Origin: Lumnitzera littorea
Lineage: Eukaryota; Streptophyta; Magnoliopsida; Myrtales; Combretaceae
Assembly: GCA_024138015.1 (NCBI GenBank)
Contig: JAMXBB010000003.1
Span: 31,924,537-31,988,536, forward strand
DNA: 64,000 nucleotides
Reading direction: 5' to 3'
Position numbers and translations under genes: made by a program. Below, one piece after another: positions 23,601 to 34,086 of the stretch. Every line of letters begins with the position of its first letter. The stretch's first letter is position 1. A model generated the notes under the pieces. The model saw only the letters and a list, made by a program, of their open reading frames with translations. It made no database searches and was not told where the DNA came from.

Positions 23601-24211
23601 ATAAAAGGACGATGATCATCAAGGGAGACATCCCGAAGCTAGAAGTAGAAAGTATGAATGAGGAACCTAAGGAGAAGGAGGTTCCTGCCAAAAAAGAAAG
23701 TGCCAAGACAGAGTTGATTAAGGAGGACGTGTTTGTTGAGGACTTGGACAAGTTACTCATGGTTATCCATTGTACTATGAACGTCAAGCCCTTGCGAAAG
23801 GAGGAGTAGAGAGAGAACTTATTCCATACCACTTGTAAGGTGAATGATCAAGTGTGTGCCCTCATCGTAAATAGTGGAAGCTACATCAACGTAGTATCAA
23901 TTGATCTTGTTTCAAAACTAAAGTTACCGACCGTTGCACATCTGAGGCCGTATAAGTTACACTGGTTGAGTGAGAAAATAGCATTACATGTCACTGGGCA
24001 AATACTACTGTCGATCATTATAGGGAATTACTTGGATCAATTTCTCTACGACGTACTACCCATGTGCGCTTCTTATGTGTTGCTGGGTAGACTATGGTAT
24101 TTTAATAGGAGAGTTACACATGATGGCTATAAGAATACGTATATGTTTAAGAAGGATGACTGGAAGATCACGCTAAATTCGATGCCATCGAGAGAAGTTA
24201 ATAAGTTATAG
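23600..24211 (+). pseudogene. element D protease region
   Basis: The acidic linker 23612-23809 is followed by 23840-24211, which encodes ALIVNSGSYINVVS. This is the retropepsin loop with catalytic Asp replaced by Asn (DSG to NSG), followed by YVLLGRLWYFNR and DDWKITLN, the family's protease-to-RT linker. The Asp-to-Asn change would abolish proteolysis. Confidence 0.75.
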
Positions 24212-24379
24212 ATGAAACTTGCTCGCAAATCAAAGAAGGCTCTGGTGATCAGTACAGCTAAACTTCGAGAGGCCATCAATGTTAATGAGCCAACCTTCTT
24301 ATTGGTTAGGTGACTATTAGAAATGAATGAGTAAGGTAAGTTACCCCAAGGAGTTGTTAGATGAATATGTCGACCTGTT

Positions 24380-24720
24380 CCTAGAATAGTTACCTAAGGG
24401 GTTGCCCCCAACTCGAGGCATAGAGCACTGTATTAACTTAGTACTCGGCGCTACACTACCAAATAAGCCAGCTTATCAAATGAATCCCAAGCAAGCTTTT
24501 GAACTCCAATGTCCAGTCAATGAATTGTTAGAGAGAGGCTATGTAAGAGAGAGTCTCAACCCTTGTGTTGTACCTTTACTTCTAGTGCCAAAAAAAGATG
24601 GAACCTTTTATCTCAAACCTTATGCAGCTTTTGAACTCCAATGTCCATCTCGCTTACCGCTTCGACAACTTGGTTTACTTCATGCCCTGCATGAAAACTA
24701 ACACTTCAACTATTGCTTAT
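24380..24720 (+). pseudogene. element D truncated reverse transcriptase
   Basis: 24402-24701 gives PPTRGIEHCINLV, NELLERGYVRES and LLLVPKKDGTF, the N-terminal fingers of gypsy RT. The palm is then replaced by a second copy of a 22-bp segment (24494-24515 repeated at 24626-24647), after which the frame ends. SKIDL, YFDD and RNase H are all absent. Confidence 0.75.
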
Positions 24721-25472
24721 CTCTTCTTATAGGAGATTTTACGGATGCATGGCGTACTAAGAAGTGTAGTCTCCAATAGAGACCTAATGTTCTTAAGCCA
24801 TTTCTGGAGAACCTTATGGTGTTGGTTGGGAACCAAATTACTCTTCCGTACCGCATGTTACACCCAAACTGATAGCTAAATAGAGGTGATTAATCATACT
24901 TTGGGGTCACTACTCCGAGCTGCAGTAGGCAAGAAATTAGCTAATTAGGATGTCTGCCTACTAGTGGTTTTGTTCACCTACAACCAAACAATACATAACA
25001 CCACTAAGCAGACTTCCTTCAAGGTAGTCTATGGGTTCAATCCCAAGTTGCCCCTCAACTACGCCCTTATACCAATACCCACTCAAGAGAACCCTGAAAA
25101 ATCAACTAAAGTACAATCCCTTCGGCACATCTATGACAAGTTCACTCGATACATTGATCAAGCTAGTAAGAGAATGCGAGAAAAGACCAAGGGTAGAATA
25201 GCTAGACAATTGCAGCTGGGAGACTTAGTGTGGTTGCACTTCAGCAAGGAACGATTTCAGAACAAGAGGAGGAACAAATTATATGCAAGAGCAGAAAGAC
25301 CTTTCAAAATCCTCCAGAAAATTAATGATAATGCCTACAAACTAGAATTACCTGAGGACTATAGGGTCTTGAATGCCTTCAACAATGCCGACTTTAATCT
25401 GTATCACCCTGATAGAGAACTGAGTGAACACCATTTAGATTTGATCCCAAATCCAAAACAACTCGAAGGGAA
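24721..25472 (+). pseudogene. element D integrase
   Basis: From about 24745 the strand reads LMFLSHFWRTLW, then CYTQTD and EVINHTLGSLLR. Then 24964-25470 stays open with LVVLFTYNQTIHNTTKQTSF, VYGFNPKLPLN and a basic GDLVWLHFSKERF block, the C-terminal half of gypsy integrase. The N-terminal zinc-binding region and first catalytic Asp are gone with the internal deletion. Confidence 0.8.
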
Positions 25473-25654
25473 TTATGGGAATCAAGCTACCAAACCTCTG
25501 ACCCGCAGCCAAGCTCGAGGACTAGAGGGACTGGCACAACGAATCCTTTTATTCCATTCGACCCCTACCAAAGCCAAATACTTCCTTGCTAAGTTACCTT
25601 TCATGCTGAGTCATATGATGGCTCATCTTTCTATGGTGTGCCAAATTGAAGATT
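25473..25654 (+). repeat. element D 3' LTR, first piece
   Basis: Begins TTATGGGAATCAAGC after a GAAGGGAA purine tract and runs in parallel with the 5' LTR until element C interrupts at 25655. The last 5 bp, AGATT, are C's target duplication. Confidence 0.85.
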
Positions 25655-26211
25655 TGATATGCCTAGGAGCTTAATTATCACTAAGGCTTACTGTAGCAAA
25701 TCTAACTAAAATGAGTTCTCTAAAATATTGAAGAAAATAAGAAAGAAATGGTCCATAAATGAACAAGAGTAGCTAACATGAAGCTTCTTGGAGGATATGA
25801 CTCACCAACGAACACAACACGACTTGACACCTCACTTAATATGGTGCACAAGTTTATATCAAGGTCCACCCGCCACTGATCTTGAGTTACTCGACAAGAT
25901 TAGATAAGAATGTATGAAAGATGGACTTAGAAAGGGTTATCTCACAAGAATAGAATATTCAGTATTAAAATGTAAGTTATCTCTGGCTTACAAGAGAAAT
26001 GGACTATTTATAGTAAATACCTAAAGCAACATTACAAATAAAGAAATTACAAGAAGATTTCTAGTACATACAAAAAGAAAATTTCTAATACATACAAAAA
26101 AGGGTAAAAAGGACAAAAGACAAAAATGGAAAAAGTGGTACAATGTCAAACGAGGTGGATAGGTGGCGGTGCAACATTGGTCCCATATGAATATTCGTTA
26201 AGTACAGTAAG
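25655..26211 (-). repeat. element C left (3') LTR, truncated
   Basis: Runs in parallel with 32520-33055 (TGATATGCCTAGGAGCTTA against TGGTATGCCTAGGAGCTTA at the start), then is cut by element B. The remaining about 350 bp of this LTR are missing on both sides of B. Confidence 0.85.
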
Positions 26212-27096
26212 TGTTGCGAACCATAACCAAGAACAGATAAAGCCGATCACTAAATGGGTTCGAGTTTGCAAAAAGCTCAAAAAGAGTCAATGGGAAAATG
26301 TACGAAAGGGTGAAAGCAAAGGATGAAAACAGTAAACAAAGGATGAAAACAATAAGCAAAACCTACGAACAGCTCCAGAGGATATGACGTACCAATGGAA
26401 TTTTCGAGGACTCACAGCACAATTCGATATAACGCACGAATTGGTCCAATAAGATTACTCGCCACCTAACCTTACTTAAGGGAAAGGATAAAAGTAATGC
26501 CGAGAGTAAACAACAATGTTTACACAAGGAAGAAGGCACTCAACAGTGTATTGAAGATTATCTAATGTGTTACAACTACAAGTACAAGGGTATGTATACC
26601 TGCAAACTAGGGCAACTTGCCCAGAAGGAAAAAGACAAAAAGGACATTTCCTAGGTGGGGCAAGGGAGAATGTACATGTTATAAAGGGGCAAAAATGAAT
26701 ATACAAGAAAAATAATCATTGGTGCTATAGATTCTACATGTGATACTATACACGTGGCGATATGGCATTAGCAAGGTCGTTAGGAGATACAAACAAAAAG
26801 TACAGGCAAATGAGCTTGTTCGAGCAAGGATGGCTTAATCAATCCAGACTCTCTCTCTCTTGGCTTCTCAACAAAGATGATGTCGAGTGATTGCACAACT
26901 CAGCAATGGAGAGTACTCATCTACTCAGTAAACCACAGAATAATAGGCTGTCATATGACACGGCATTAAAGGTGACTCAACAAGGAAATACTCGGTCTCG
27001 GCAGGGGTTGGTTAGAACATAAAGATTCGACATACTAGCCCCTTTAGTCCTCAAGCTCGGCTGCGAGTCAGGGGTCCCGTAGCTTGATTCCCATCA
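26212..27096 (-). repeat. element B 3' LTR
   Basis: 885 bp; minus strand TGATGGGAATCAAGC...GCAACA. Partner 31449-32325. Confidence 0.88.
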
Positions 27097-27104
27097 TTCC
27101 CTCT

Positions 27105-28300
27105 GGGATGTTTTGGATTTGGAATCAAATCCGAATAGTGTTCGCTCAGTCTTTCGTCAAGGTGATATGGACTGAGGTTGGCAATATTGAAGACGTTAGA
27201 AACCCCATAGTCCTCAGGTAGCTCCAACTTGTAGGCATTATCACTAATTTTCTAGAGGGCTCTGAAAGGTCCTTCCGCCCTTATAGATAGCTTATTCTTC
27301 CTTTTATTCAAGAACTGCTCCTTACTAAGGTATAGCCATACCAAGTCTCTCGGCTAAAACTATTTTGGCCGACTGACCCTTAGTCTTTTCACATATTCTC
27401 CTAGCAGCTTGGTCAATGTGCCAAGAGACCTTATCGTAGATGTACTGGAAAGATTGTGCTCTAGCCAAGGCATTAGGGTCCTATTACGCTAGTGCTGGTA
27501 CAAGGGCGTGGTCAAAGGGAAACTTGGGATTGAATCCATAAACTACCTCGAAGGAGGTCTACTTGGTAGTGTCATGTACGGTTCGGTTATAGGCGAATTC
27601 GACCACTAGCAAGCAAACATCCTAATCAACCATGTTCTTACTTACTGTAACTTAGAGTAGTGACCCTAAAGTACGATTAACCACCTTTGTTTAGCCATCG
27701 GTTTAGGAGTGACATGAGGTATTGAAGAGCAATTTGGTTCTTAGTCGACACTATAAGGTTCTTCAAAAATAGCTTAAGAACTTTGGGTGTCTGTCAAAGA
27801 CTATACTTCTCAACACGCCATATATCTACACAACCTCTTATAAGAAAAGAGAAGCAATAGCCAAAGCGTTGTTAATTTTAGTATAAGACACGAAGTGTGC
27901 CATCTTATTGAACTGATCCAAGATGACCATTACAGAATCTTTTCCTAAAGTAGTTCTCAATAGTTCGAGAACAAAGTCCATACTTAGCTTAGTCCACAGT
28001 CTCATCGAAACAGGTAAAGGCATTGCTTTCCCTTGTTCGACTCGGCACTTGGCCTTTTTGTATGAAGCATAACCTTCGACCACTCGATGCACATCCCTTC
28101 ACATTTTCAGCCAAAAGAATCAGCCATTTAATAGTTTACAGCTTCTCCATTCTCCAAAGTGTCTGGAGAGTCCACCACTGTAGGCTTCTTTGATTAATAA
28201 TTCCCGTAGGAAACAAGTCTGCATGCACAGTTTCCCCCCTCAAAATAGATAGCCATCCTCCATATAATACTCGTCTACTGTCCTCTCATCCATGCATCGC
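27105..28300 (-). pseudogene. element B integrase
   Basis: 28092-27838 on the minus strand reads CRVEQGKAMPLP, LSMDFVLELLR with the first catalytic Asp, GKDSVMVILDQFNKMAHFV. This is the start of the gypsy integrase core, ending at SLFL. The rest (27110-27830) is recognisable by similarity to A but has stops. Confidence 0.78.
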
Positions 28301-29570
28301 AAAATTATTGGTCTAAAGTGTAGATCCTCGAAGTACTGTTCTTTGATATTCACAAAACCAAATAGTCTGGTCTACAGTTTTGACAAGAGCGCATACTTCC
28401 TCGAAAGAGCATCTGCAACTACATTACTCTTTCCTTACTTGTATTTGATCACAAAATTGAATCCCTCAAGGAATTCAACCCATCTCGCCTACCGCTTGGA
28501 CAATTTGGTCTAACTTCGGAGGTACCGCAGTGACTCGTAATTAGTATATATGACAAATTCTCTTGGCAGTAGATAGTACTGCCATACTTACAGTACTCGG
28601 ATTAGTGCCAAGAGTTCTTTGTCATATACGGAGTAATTTAACTGGGGTCCTCAAAGCTTCTCACTATGGTAGGCAATTGGTTAGCCTTCTTGCATCAGGA
28701 CAGCACCTATTCCAATGCCTAACACATCACACTCTAGCTTAAAAAATTTGTCAAAGTCAAGGAGCACTAAAATTGGAGTGGAGGTCAACTTCTTCTTTAC
28801 CTTAGCGAAACTCATCTCCTCCCTTTCTCCCCATTAGAGGTTGGTGTTTTTCTTTGTTAATTCAGTAAGTGGTGTAGCAAGAGTACTGAAGTTCCTGATG
28901 AACCTTCGGTAAAATGAAGCTAATCCATAGAAACTTCTTGTGTCGGTACAAGTAGCAGGGTTTGACCATTCAACAATTGCTCGAATCTTCTCATCATCGA
29001 CTTACAAGCCTTCTCTACTAACTACATAGCCCAAGGATACCACTTCATGTTGGCAAAAACAACATTTCTTTAGGTTATCGAATAATCTTTCGGTACGGAG
29101 AATATCTAAGACTGCTCTGATGTGTTTACAGTGACTTGGCATGATGGCACTGTAGATCAGGATGTCATCAAAGTACACCATGACATACTTTCCAATGAGA
29201 TATCTTAGCACATGGCTCATAAGCCTCATGAAGGTACTCGAGGCATTCAACAATCCGAAGGGCATGACCAACTACTCGTAAAGTCTATGTCGAGTTTTGA
29301 AAGCAATATTCTACTCGTCTCCTGGCCTCATGCGAATTTGATGATAGTCGAACTTGAGATCAATCTTGCTGAAAATTTTGGCTCCACTCAGTTCATCCAG
29401 CATGTCTTCTACTCTCGGGATCAAATACCTGTATTTAATCGTAATTTTGTTTACAGCTCAATTGTCAACACACATCCACCAAGTTCCATCCTTCTTCGAT
29501 ACTAAAAGTGTAGGTACAGCACAAGAGCTAAGACTCTCTCTTATGTATCCTCTTTCCAGCAACTCATTGA
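28301..29570 (-). pseudogene. element B reverse transcriptase-RNase H
   Basis: 29271-29002 encodes MVMPFGLLNASSTFM, VMVYFDDILIYS and NLKKCCFCQHEVVSLGYVVS, the second half of a gypsy RT with the catalytic YFDD intact and, unlike A, no deletion after it. The upstream palm and the RNase H (28300-28900) contain stops. Confidence 0.8.
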
Positions 29571-30260
29571 CTTAACATTGAAGCTCAGAAGTTTGCTTGA
29601 GATTCATGTGATAAGCTGGCTTGTTCAGCAGTACAGCACCGGGTATTAAGTCAATGTAGTACTCCATGCCTCTAGTCGGGGGCAACCCTTCAAGTAATTG
29701 TTCTAGGAACAAGTCAATATATTCATTTAATAGTTCCTTCACCTCTTGGGGTAATTCATCTCGCCCCTTCATTTCTAGTAGTCGCTTAACCAAAAGGAAG
29801 GTCGATTCATCAACATTAATGGCCTCTCGGAGCTTGGCTCTACTCTTCATCAAAGCCTTCTTCGATCCGTAAGCAAGTTTCGTCTGTAACTTGTGAATCT
29901 CTCTCGATAGCATCGGATTCAATGTAATCTTCCAATCATCCTTCTCAAACATATAAGTATTTCTATAACTGTTGTGGATGACTCTCTTATCAAACAACTA
30001 CGGTCTTCCTAGCAATACCTGAGAAGCATACATAGGCAATATGTCGTAGAGAATCTAGTCGGAGTAATTGCTGATAGTGAATGGCAGTAATACTTGCCAA
30101 GTGACGTATAATGCTCCCTTGTCACTTAACCATTGCAATTTATACAGCTTTGGATGTTCAATAATCAACAACCTCAGTTTTGAGATGAGGTCGGCTGATG
30201 CCACATTGGTGCAGCTCCCACCGTCCACGATGAGGGCGCACGTTTCTTCATTCACCTTAT
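29571..30260 (-). pseudogene. element B protease and linker
   Basis: 30255-30055 gives ALIVDGGSCTNVAS, a retropepsin loop with Ser changed to Gly (DSG to DGG). 29997-29572 gives the linker with DDWKITLNPM, LPQEVKELLNEY and LPPTRGMEYYIDLIPG leading into RT. The linker is open for 141 codons, one of the best preserved parts of the family. Confidence 0.75.
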
Positions 30261-31430
30261 AGGTGATATGAAATAAGTTTTCTCTCTACTCCTCCTCTTA
30301 TTAGGGTTCCGTGCTCATAGTACGTCAAACAACCATGAGTAGTTGGTCCAAGTCCTCAATATATACGTCTTCTTCGATCAACTCTTTCTCGGCATTCTCA
30401 TTCTCAATAAGAACCTCCTCCTCCTCAGGTTCCTCATCCATACTCTCTACGTCTAACTTCGGGATATCTCCCTTAATGACCATTGTCCTTTGGTTTAAGC
30501 ACTAAACAGCCATATGTGCGAACCCTTAGCACTTGAAGCATTTGATCTGGCTATTCTTCCTACCAAACCCTTGCCCCTTCTCATATATTCAAGTTGACAC
30601 TATATCTTTGAGCTAGCTTTTCTGCTCGGATTTGACATCTATCCTACTTCTCAGCTTAGTACTTGGTAGTGTTCGATAACTTGCCTGTCTGAGTTGGCTA
30701 GTCAGCACTCTGGTCGCTACTTGACTTCTTTCTTGCCTCTCTACCCACTGGGCAATCTTAACAACTTTATCCATTGTGTCAAATCGTTAGAGTTCCACAA
30801 TGTCTCGGATGTCTCCTCTTAACCCAGTAACAAATCTTGAGACTATTCAAGCTAATGGTTCCTTTACCTCGCATCATATCATAAGCATTTGGAATTCCTA
30901 AATATACTCATCAACAATTCGGCCTACTTGTCTCAACTCCTAAAGCTATGTGAAAGTATCTTAGAGATACGTTTCCAGCACGAATCTATTTCTGACTACC
31001 CTCTTCATCTCGGGCTAAGTATTAATCTCTCAGTACCTCTCCCTTCTTCTCATAACCTAAAAATTCTTCCACCACATGGCAACATACCTAGAAAATTCAA
31101 CAGCAGCAATCCTCACTTTCTCGTAATCCTCATATTAGTAAAAATCAAACACATGCTCCACCTTCTCTTCCCAATCCAGATACTCGTCAACATTTCCAGA
31201 TCCATTGAAACTCGGAATTCGAAGCTTCACATGGTCAAATGCTCTAGGGACTCGTATACACTTCTCTTCAAAATACTCTTCTTCCTCCTCATCAAGCTCT
31301 CTAAGGTCTATCCATCGCCTTACTCATCCGCCAACTCCTCTACCTCGAAATGGTCGAGTTGGGTTTTGACCTTTAACAGGTTGAGCAGCTTGTGGAGTAT
31401 TTTGCGTGGCCTTAGTAGGTTAACAAAACC
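30261..31430 (-). pseudogene. element B gag
   Basis: Contains the acidic LDVES-type segment near 30400-30480, then a zinc knuckle near 30505-30550 reading IKCFKC(stop)GFAHMAV(stop)CLN. The last Cys is retained here, unlike A and D. The capsid region up to 31.4 kb is interrupted. Confidence 0.65.
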
Positions 31431-31448
31431 TCCACTCTATTACCAAAA

Positions 31449-32325
31449 TGTTGTGAACCGTAACCAAGAACAGACAAGGCCGATCGTTAAATGAGTCTGA
31501 GCTTGCAGAAAGTTCGAAAAGAGTCAATGGGGAAAGGTACGAAAGGCTGAAAGCAAATGATGAAAATAGTAAGCAAAACCCACAAACAGCTCTAGAGGAT
31601 ATAACGCACCAATGGAACTTCCGAGGACTTATGGCACAATTCGATGTAACACACAAATTAGTCCAATGAGGTTACTTGCCACTTAACCTTGCTTAAGGGA
31701 AAGGATAAAAGTGATGCTGAGAGTAAACAACAGTGTTTACATAGGGAAAAAGGTACTCAAAAGTGTATTGAAAATTATCCGATGTGTTACAACTACAAGT
31801 ACAAAAGTATTTATACCCGTAAACTAAGGCAACTTGCCCAAAAGGGAAAAGATAAAAAAGACATTTCCTAAAGGGGGAGGGGGGGAGGGGGGGAGGGGGG
31901 AATGTATATGTTATAAAGGGGCAAAAATGAATATACAAGGAAAATAATCATTAGTACTACAAATTATACACGTGATATTGTACACATGGCGATTCAACAT
32001 TAGCAAGGTCGTTAGGAGATGCGGACAAAAAGTACGGGCAGATGGGCTTGTCCGAGCATGGATTCCTTAATCAATCCGGACTCTCTCTCTTAGCTTCTCG
32101 GCAAAGATGATGCCGAGTGATTGCACAACTCAGTACTAGAGAGTACTCATCTACTCGATAAACCACAAAATAATGGGCTGTCACACGGCACGGCATTAAA
32201 GGTGACTCAGCAAGGAAGTACTCGGTTTCATAGGAGTTGATTGGAACATAAGGATTCGACGTACCAGCCCTTCTAATCCTCCAGCTCGGCTGCGAGTCAA
32301 GGGTCCTGTAGCTTGATTCCCATCA
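31449..32325 (-). repeat. element B 5' LTR
   Basis: 877 bp, partner of 26212-27096. It contains a G-rich repeat at 31873-31900 that the 3' LTR lacks. Confidence 0.88.
31873..31900 (+). repeat. G-rich tract, four G runs (quadruplex-type)
   Basis: Runs of 5, 7, 7 and 6 G separated by single A bases. The matching place in B's other LTR (near 26655-26670) reads GGTGGGGCAAGGGAG, so the tract expanded in this copy. Confidence 0.9.
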
Positions 32326-32519
32326 ATAACCATGAGCATCACTCTTAACATCGTTAATCTTTCCTTGTACACTAGCATTCGATATTCTCAACACAAAGGT
32401 TCAGTAAAGACACTTCACTCAAATGTTTCCAACACACACACAAATATATCGAATAGCAGACTAACTATCACTATACAACTCTCGGTCTCAACCTTAAGCT
32501 ATGATACCAAGAAATTATA

Positions 32520-33406
32520 TGGTATGCCTAGGAGCTTAGTTATCACTAGGGCTTACTATGGCAAATTTGATTAAAATGGGTCTTTCGAAATATCAAAGAA
32601 AATGAGAGAAAAATGGTCCACAAACGAACAAGAGTAGTTGAAGTGAAACTGCTTGAAGGATGTGACTTACCAACGAACACAATACGACTTGACACCTTAC
32701 TTGATATGATGTACAAGTTGATGTCAAGGTCTACTCACCACTAATCTTGAGTTACTCGACAAAATTAGATAAGAATGTATGAAAGATGAACTTGGAGAGA
32801 ATTGTCTCATAAGAATAAAATATTCAGTAATAAAATGTAAGTTATCTCTAGCTTACAAGAGAAAGGGACTATTTATAGTTAGTCTTTAGGGAAACATTAT
32901 AAATAAAGAAATTACAAGAAAATATATATAAAAAGGAGATTCCTAGTACATACGAAAAAGGGTAAAAAGGATAAAAAAAAAATGGAAAAAGTAATGGATA
33001 GGTAGCGATGCAACATTAGTCCCATACAAATATTCTCTAAGCATAGTAGGTGAAAGGGATCAAGATGTTGCAGCATTAAAGGGGCCAGGACGAGAGAGAT
33101 GGTAGCAGGACGAGAGAAAACTACTCGGCCGATAAGTGAGTCTCTCGTCACTTTGTAAGAACCTCTTGGCAACAGCTGGTCAAATTACTTAGTACAGGGT
33201 CCTCAACTAGGGAATGGTTGACATCATTACTACCAAGAGTATAGATCATAATATGATAATGTGGAGAGTTTAAGGAGTTTAGCCACCTTCCTTCGATGTA
33301 AACTTTCCCGTCATCAGTAGGTTGCCGAGAGAGAATTCTTCGGGTAAGGGATTGCAGTCCTCAAAGCTGTGTACGAGTAATGGGACCACTTGTCAATAGT
33401 TCATCA
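32520..33406 (-). repeat. element C right (5') LTR
   Basis: 887 bp; minus strand TGATGAACTATTG...CATACCA. Ends are defined by the AGATT duplication outside and the primer site inside. It is the reference copy for the truncated left LTR. Confidence 0.82.
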
Positions 33407-34081
33407 AGATTACTCACTAACGCCTAAGCCAACCAATTACTCAACATCTTTTTTGTCGAAAAGCCGAAAAAGAGAGACTCCAGACTAACTAAGCCATCCC
33501 TGCTCAGATAAGCCACTTGTCTATACTTTCGTGTCCATATCTTCTAACAACCTTATCAATGTAACATCGTCACATGTATAGTATCATGTACAGAATCCGT
33601 TATACTAATGATTATTTTTCTTATATATTCATTTTTATCCTTTTGTATCTTACACATTACTTCTTTAGAAAATACCATTTTTGTCTTTTCCTTTTTAGGC
33701 AAGTTGCTCTAACTTATGGGTATAAATACCCTTGTACTTATAACAGAGATCATCATTCTTAATACACTTTTGAGTATTTTTATTCCTTGCGTAAACACTA
33801 TTTGTTTACTCTCAGAATCACTTCTATCTTTTTCCTTAAGTAAGGTTAGGTGGCGAATAACCTCACCGAACCAATTCGTACGTCATATCGAATTGTGCCA
33901 TGAGTTCTCGAAAGTTCCACTAGTGCATCATATCCTTTAGAGTTGTTCGTGGGTTTTACTTACTATTTCATTCATCATTTTGCCCTTTTGTACTTCCCCC
34001 ATTAATATTTTTTCGAGCTTTTTGCAAGCTTGGAACCATTTAGTGACTGATCTTGTCTGTTCTTAGTCATGGTTCACACCA
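33407..34081 (+). repeat. element D 3' LTR, second piece
   Basis: Resumes AGATTACTCACTAACGCC, parallel to 5' LTR AGATTACTCACTAGCACC near 21670, and runs to GGTTCACACCA at 34081. The D target duplication CAATC follows. Confidence 0.88.
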
Positions 34082-34086
34082 CAATC

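Larger units (their letters stand above)
26212..32325 (-). mobile_element. Ty3/gypsy element B, nested in C
   Basis: Two direct repeats of about 880 bp, 26212-27096 and 31449-32325, enclose a minus-strand interior with gag, protease, RT, RNase H and integrase. The polypurine tract AGAGGGAA lies at 27097-27104 (RC). The primer site near 31429-31445 is a worn TGGTAATAGAG. Flanking 5-mers GTAAG and ATAAC do not match, and C's LTR does not resume on the far side. Same family as A and D. Confidence 0.88.
25655..33406 (-). mobile_element. LTR element C, inserted in D's 3' LTR
   Basis: AGATT at 25650-25654 and again at 33407-33411 is a perfect 5-bp target duplication. The right LTR is complete (32520-33406). 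The left LTR matches it only over 25655-26211 and then stops where gypsy B starts. A primer site TGGTATCATAGCTT (RC at 32496-32509) ten bases inside the right LTR puts C on the minus strand. Only about 190 bp of interior remain (32326-32519), with no recognisable protein, so superfamily is undecided. Confidence 0.8.
21499..34081 (+). mobile_element. Ty3/gypsy element D, host of a nested insertion
   Basis: A plus-strand gypsy element with a perfect 5-bp target duplication, CAATC at 21494-21498 and 34082-34086. The 5' LTR is 21499-22345, followed by a perfect TGGTATCAGAGC primer site. The 3' LTR begins at 25473 and is split by element C (25655-33406), resuming at 33407. Without the insert D is about 4.8 kb, short because most of RT and RNase H is deleted. 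Same family as A and B but opposite orientation. Nonfunctional. Confidence 0.9.

Noticed and set aside
30889..31494. 201-codon plus-strand open frame, one of the longest open stretches in the window
   Set aside because: Antisense to element B gag and running into its LTR; residues show no domain and the sense strand explains the sequence.
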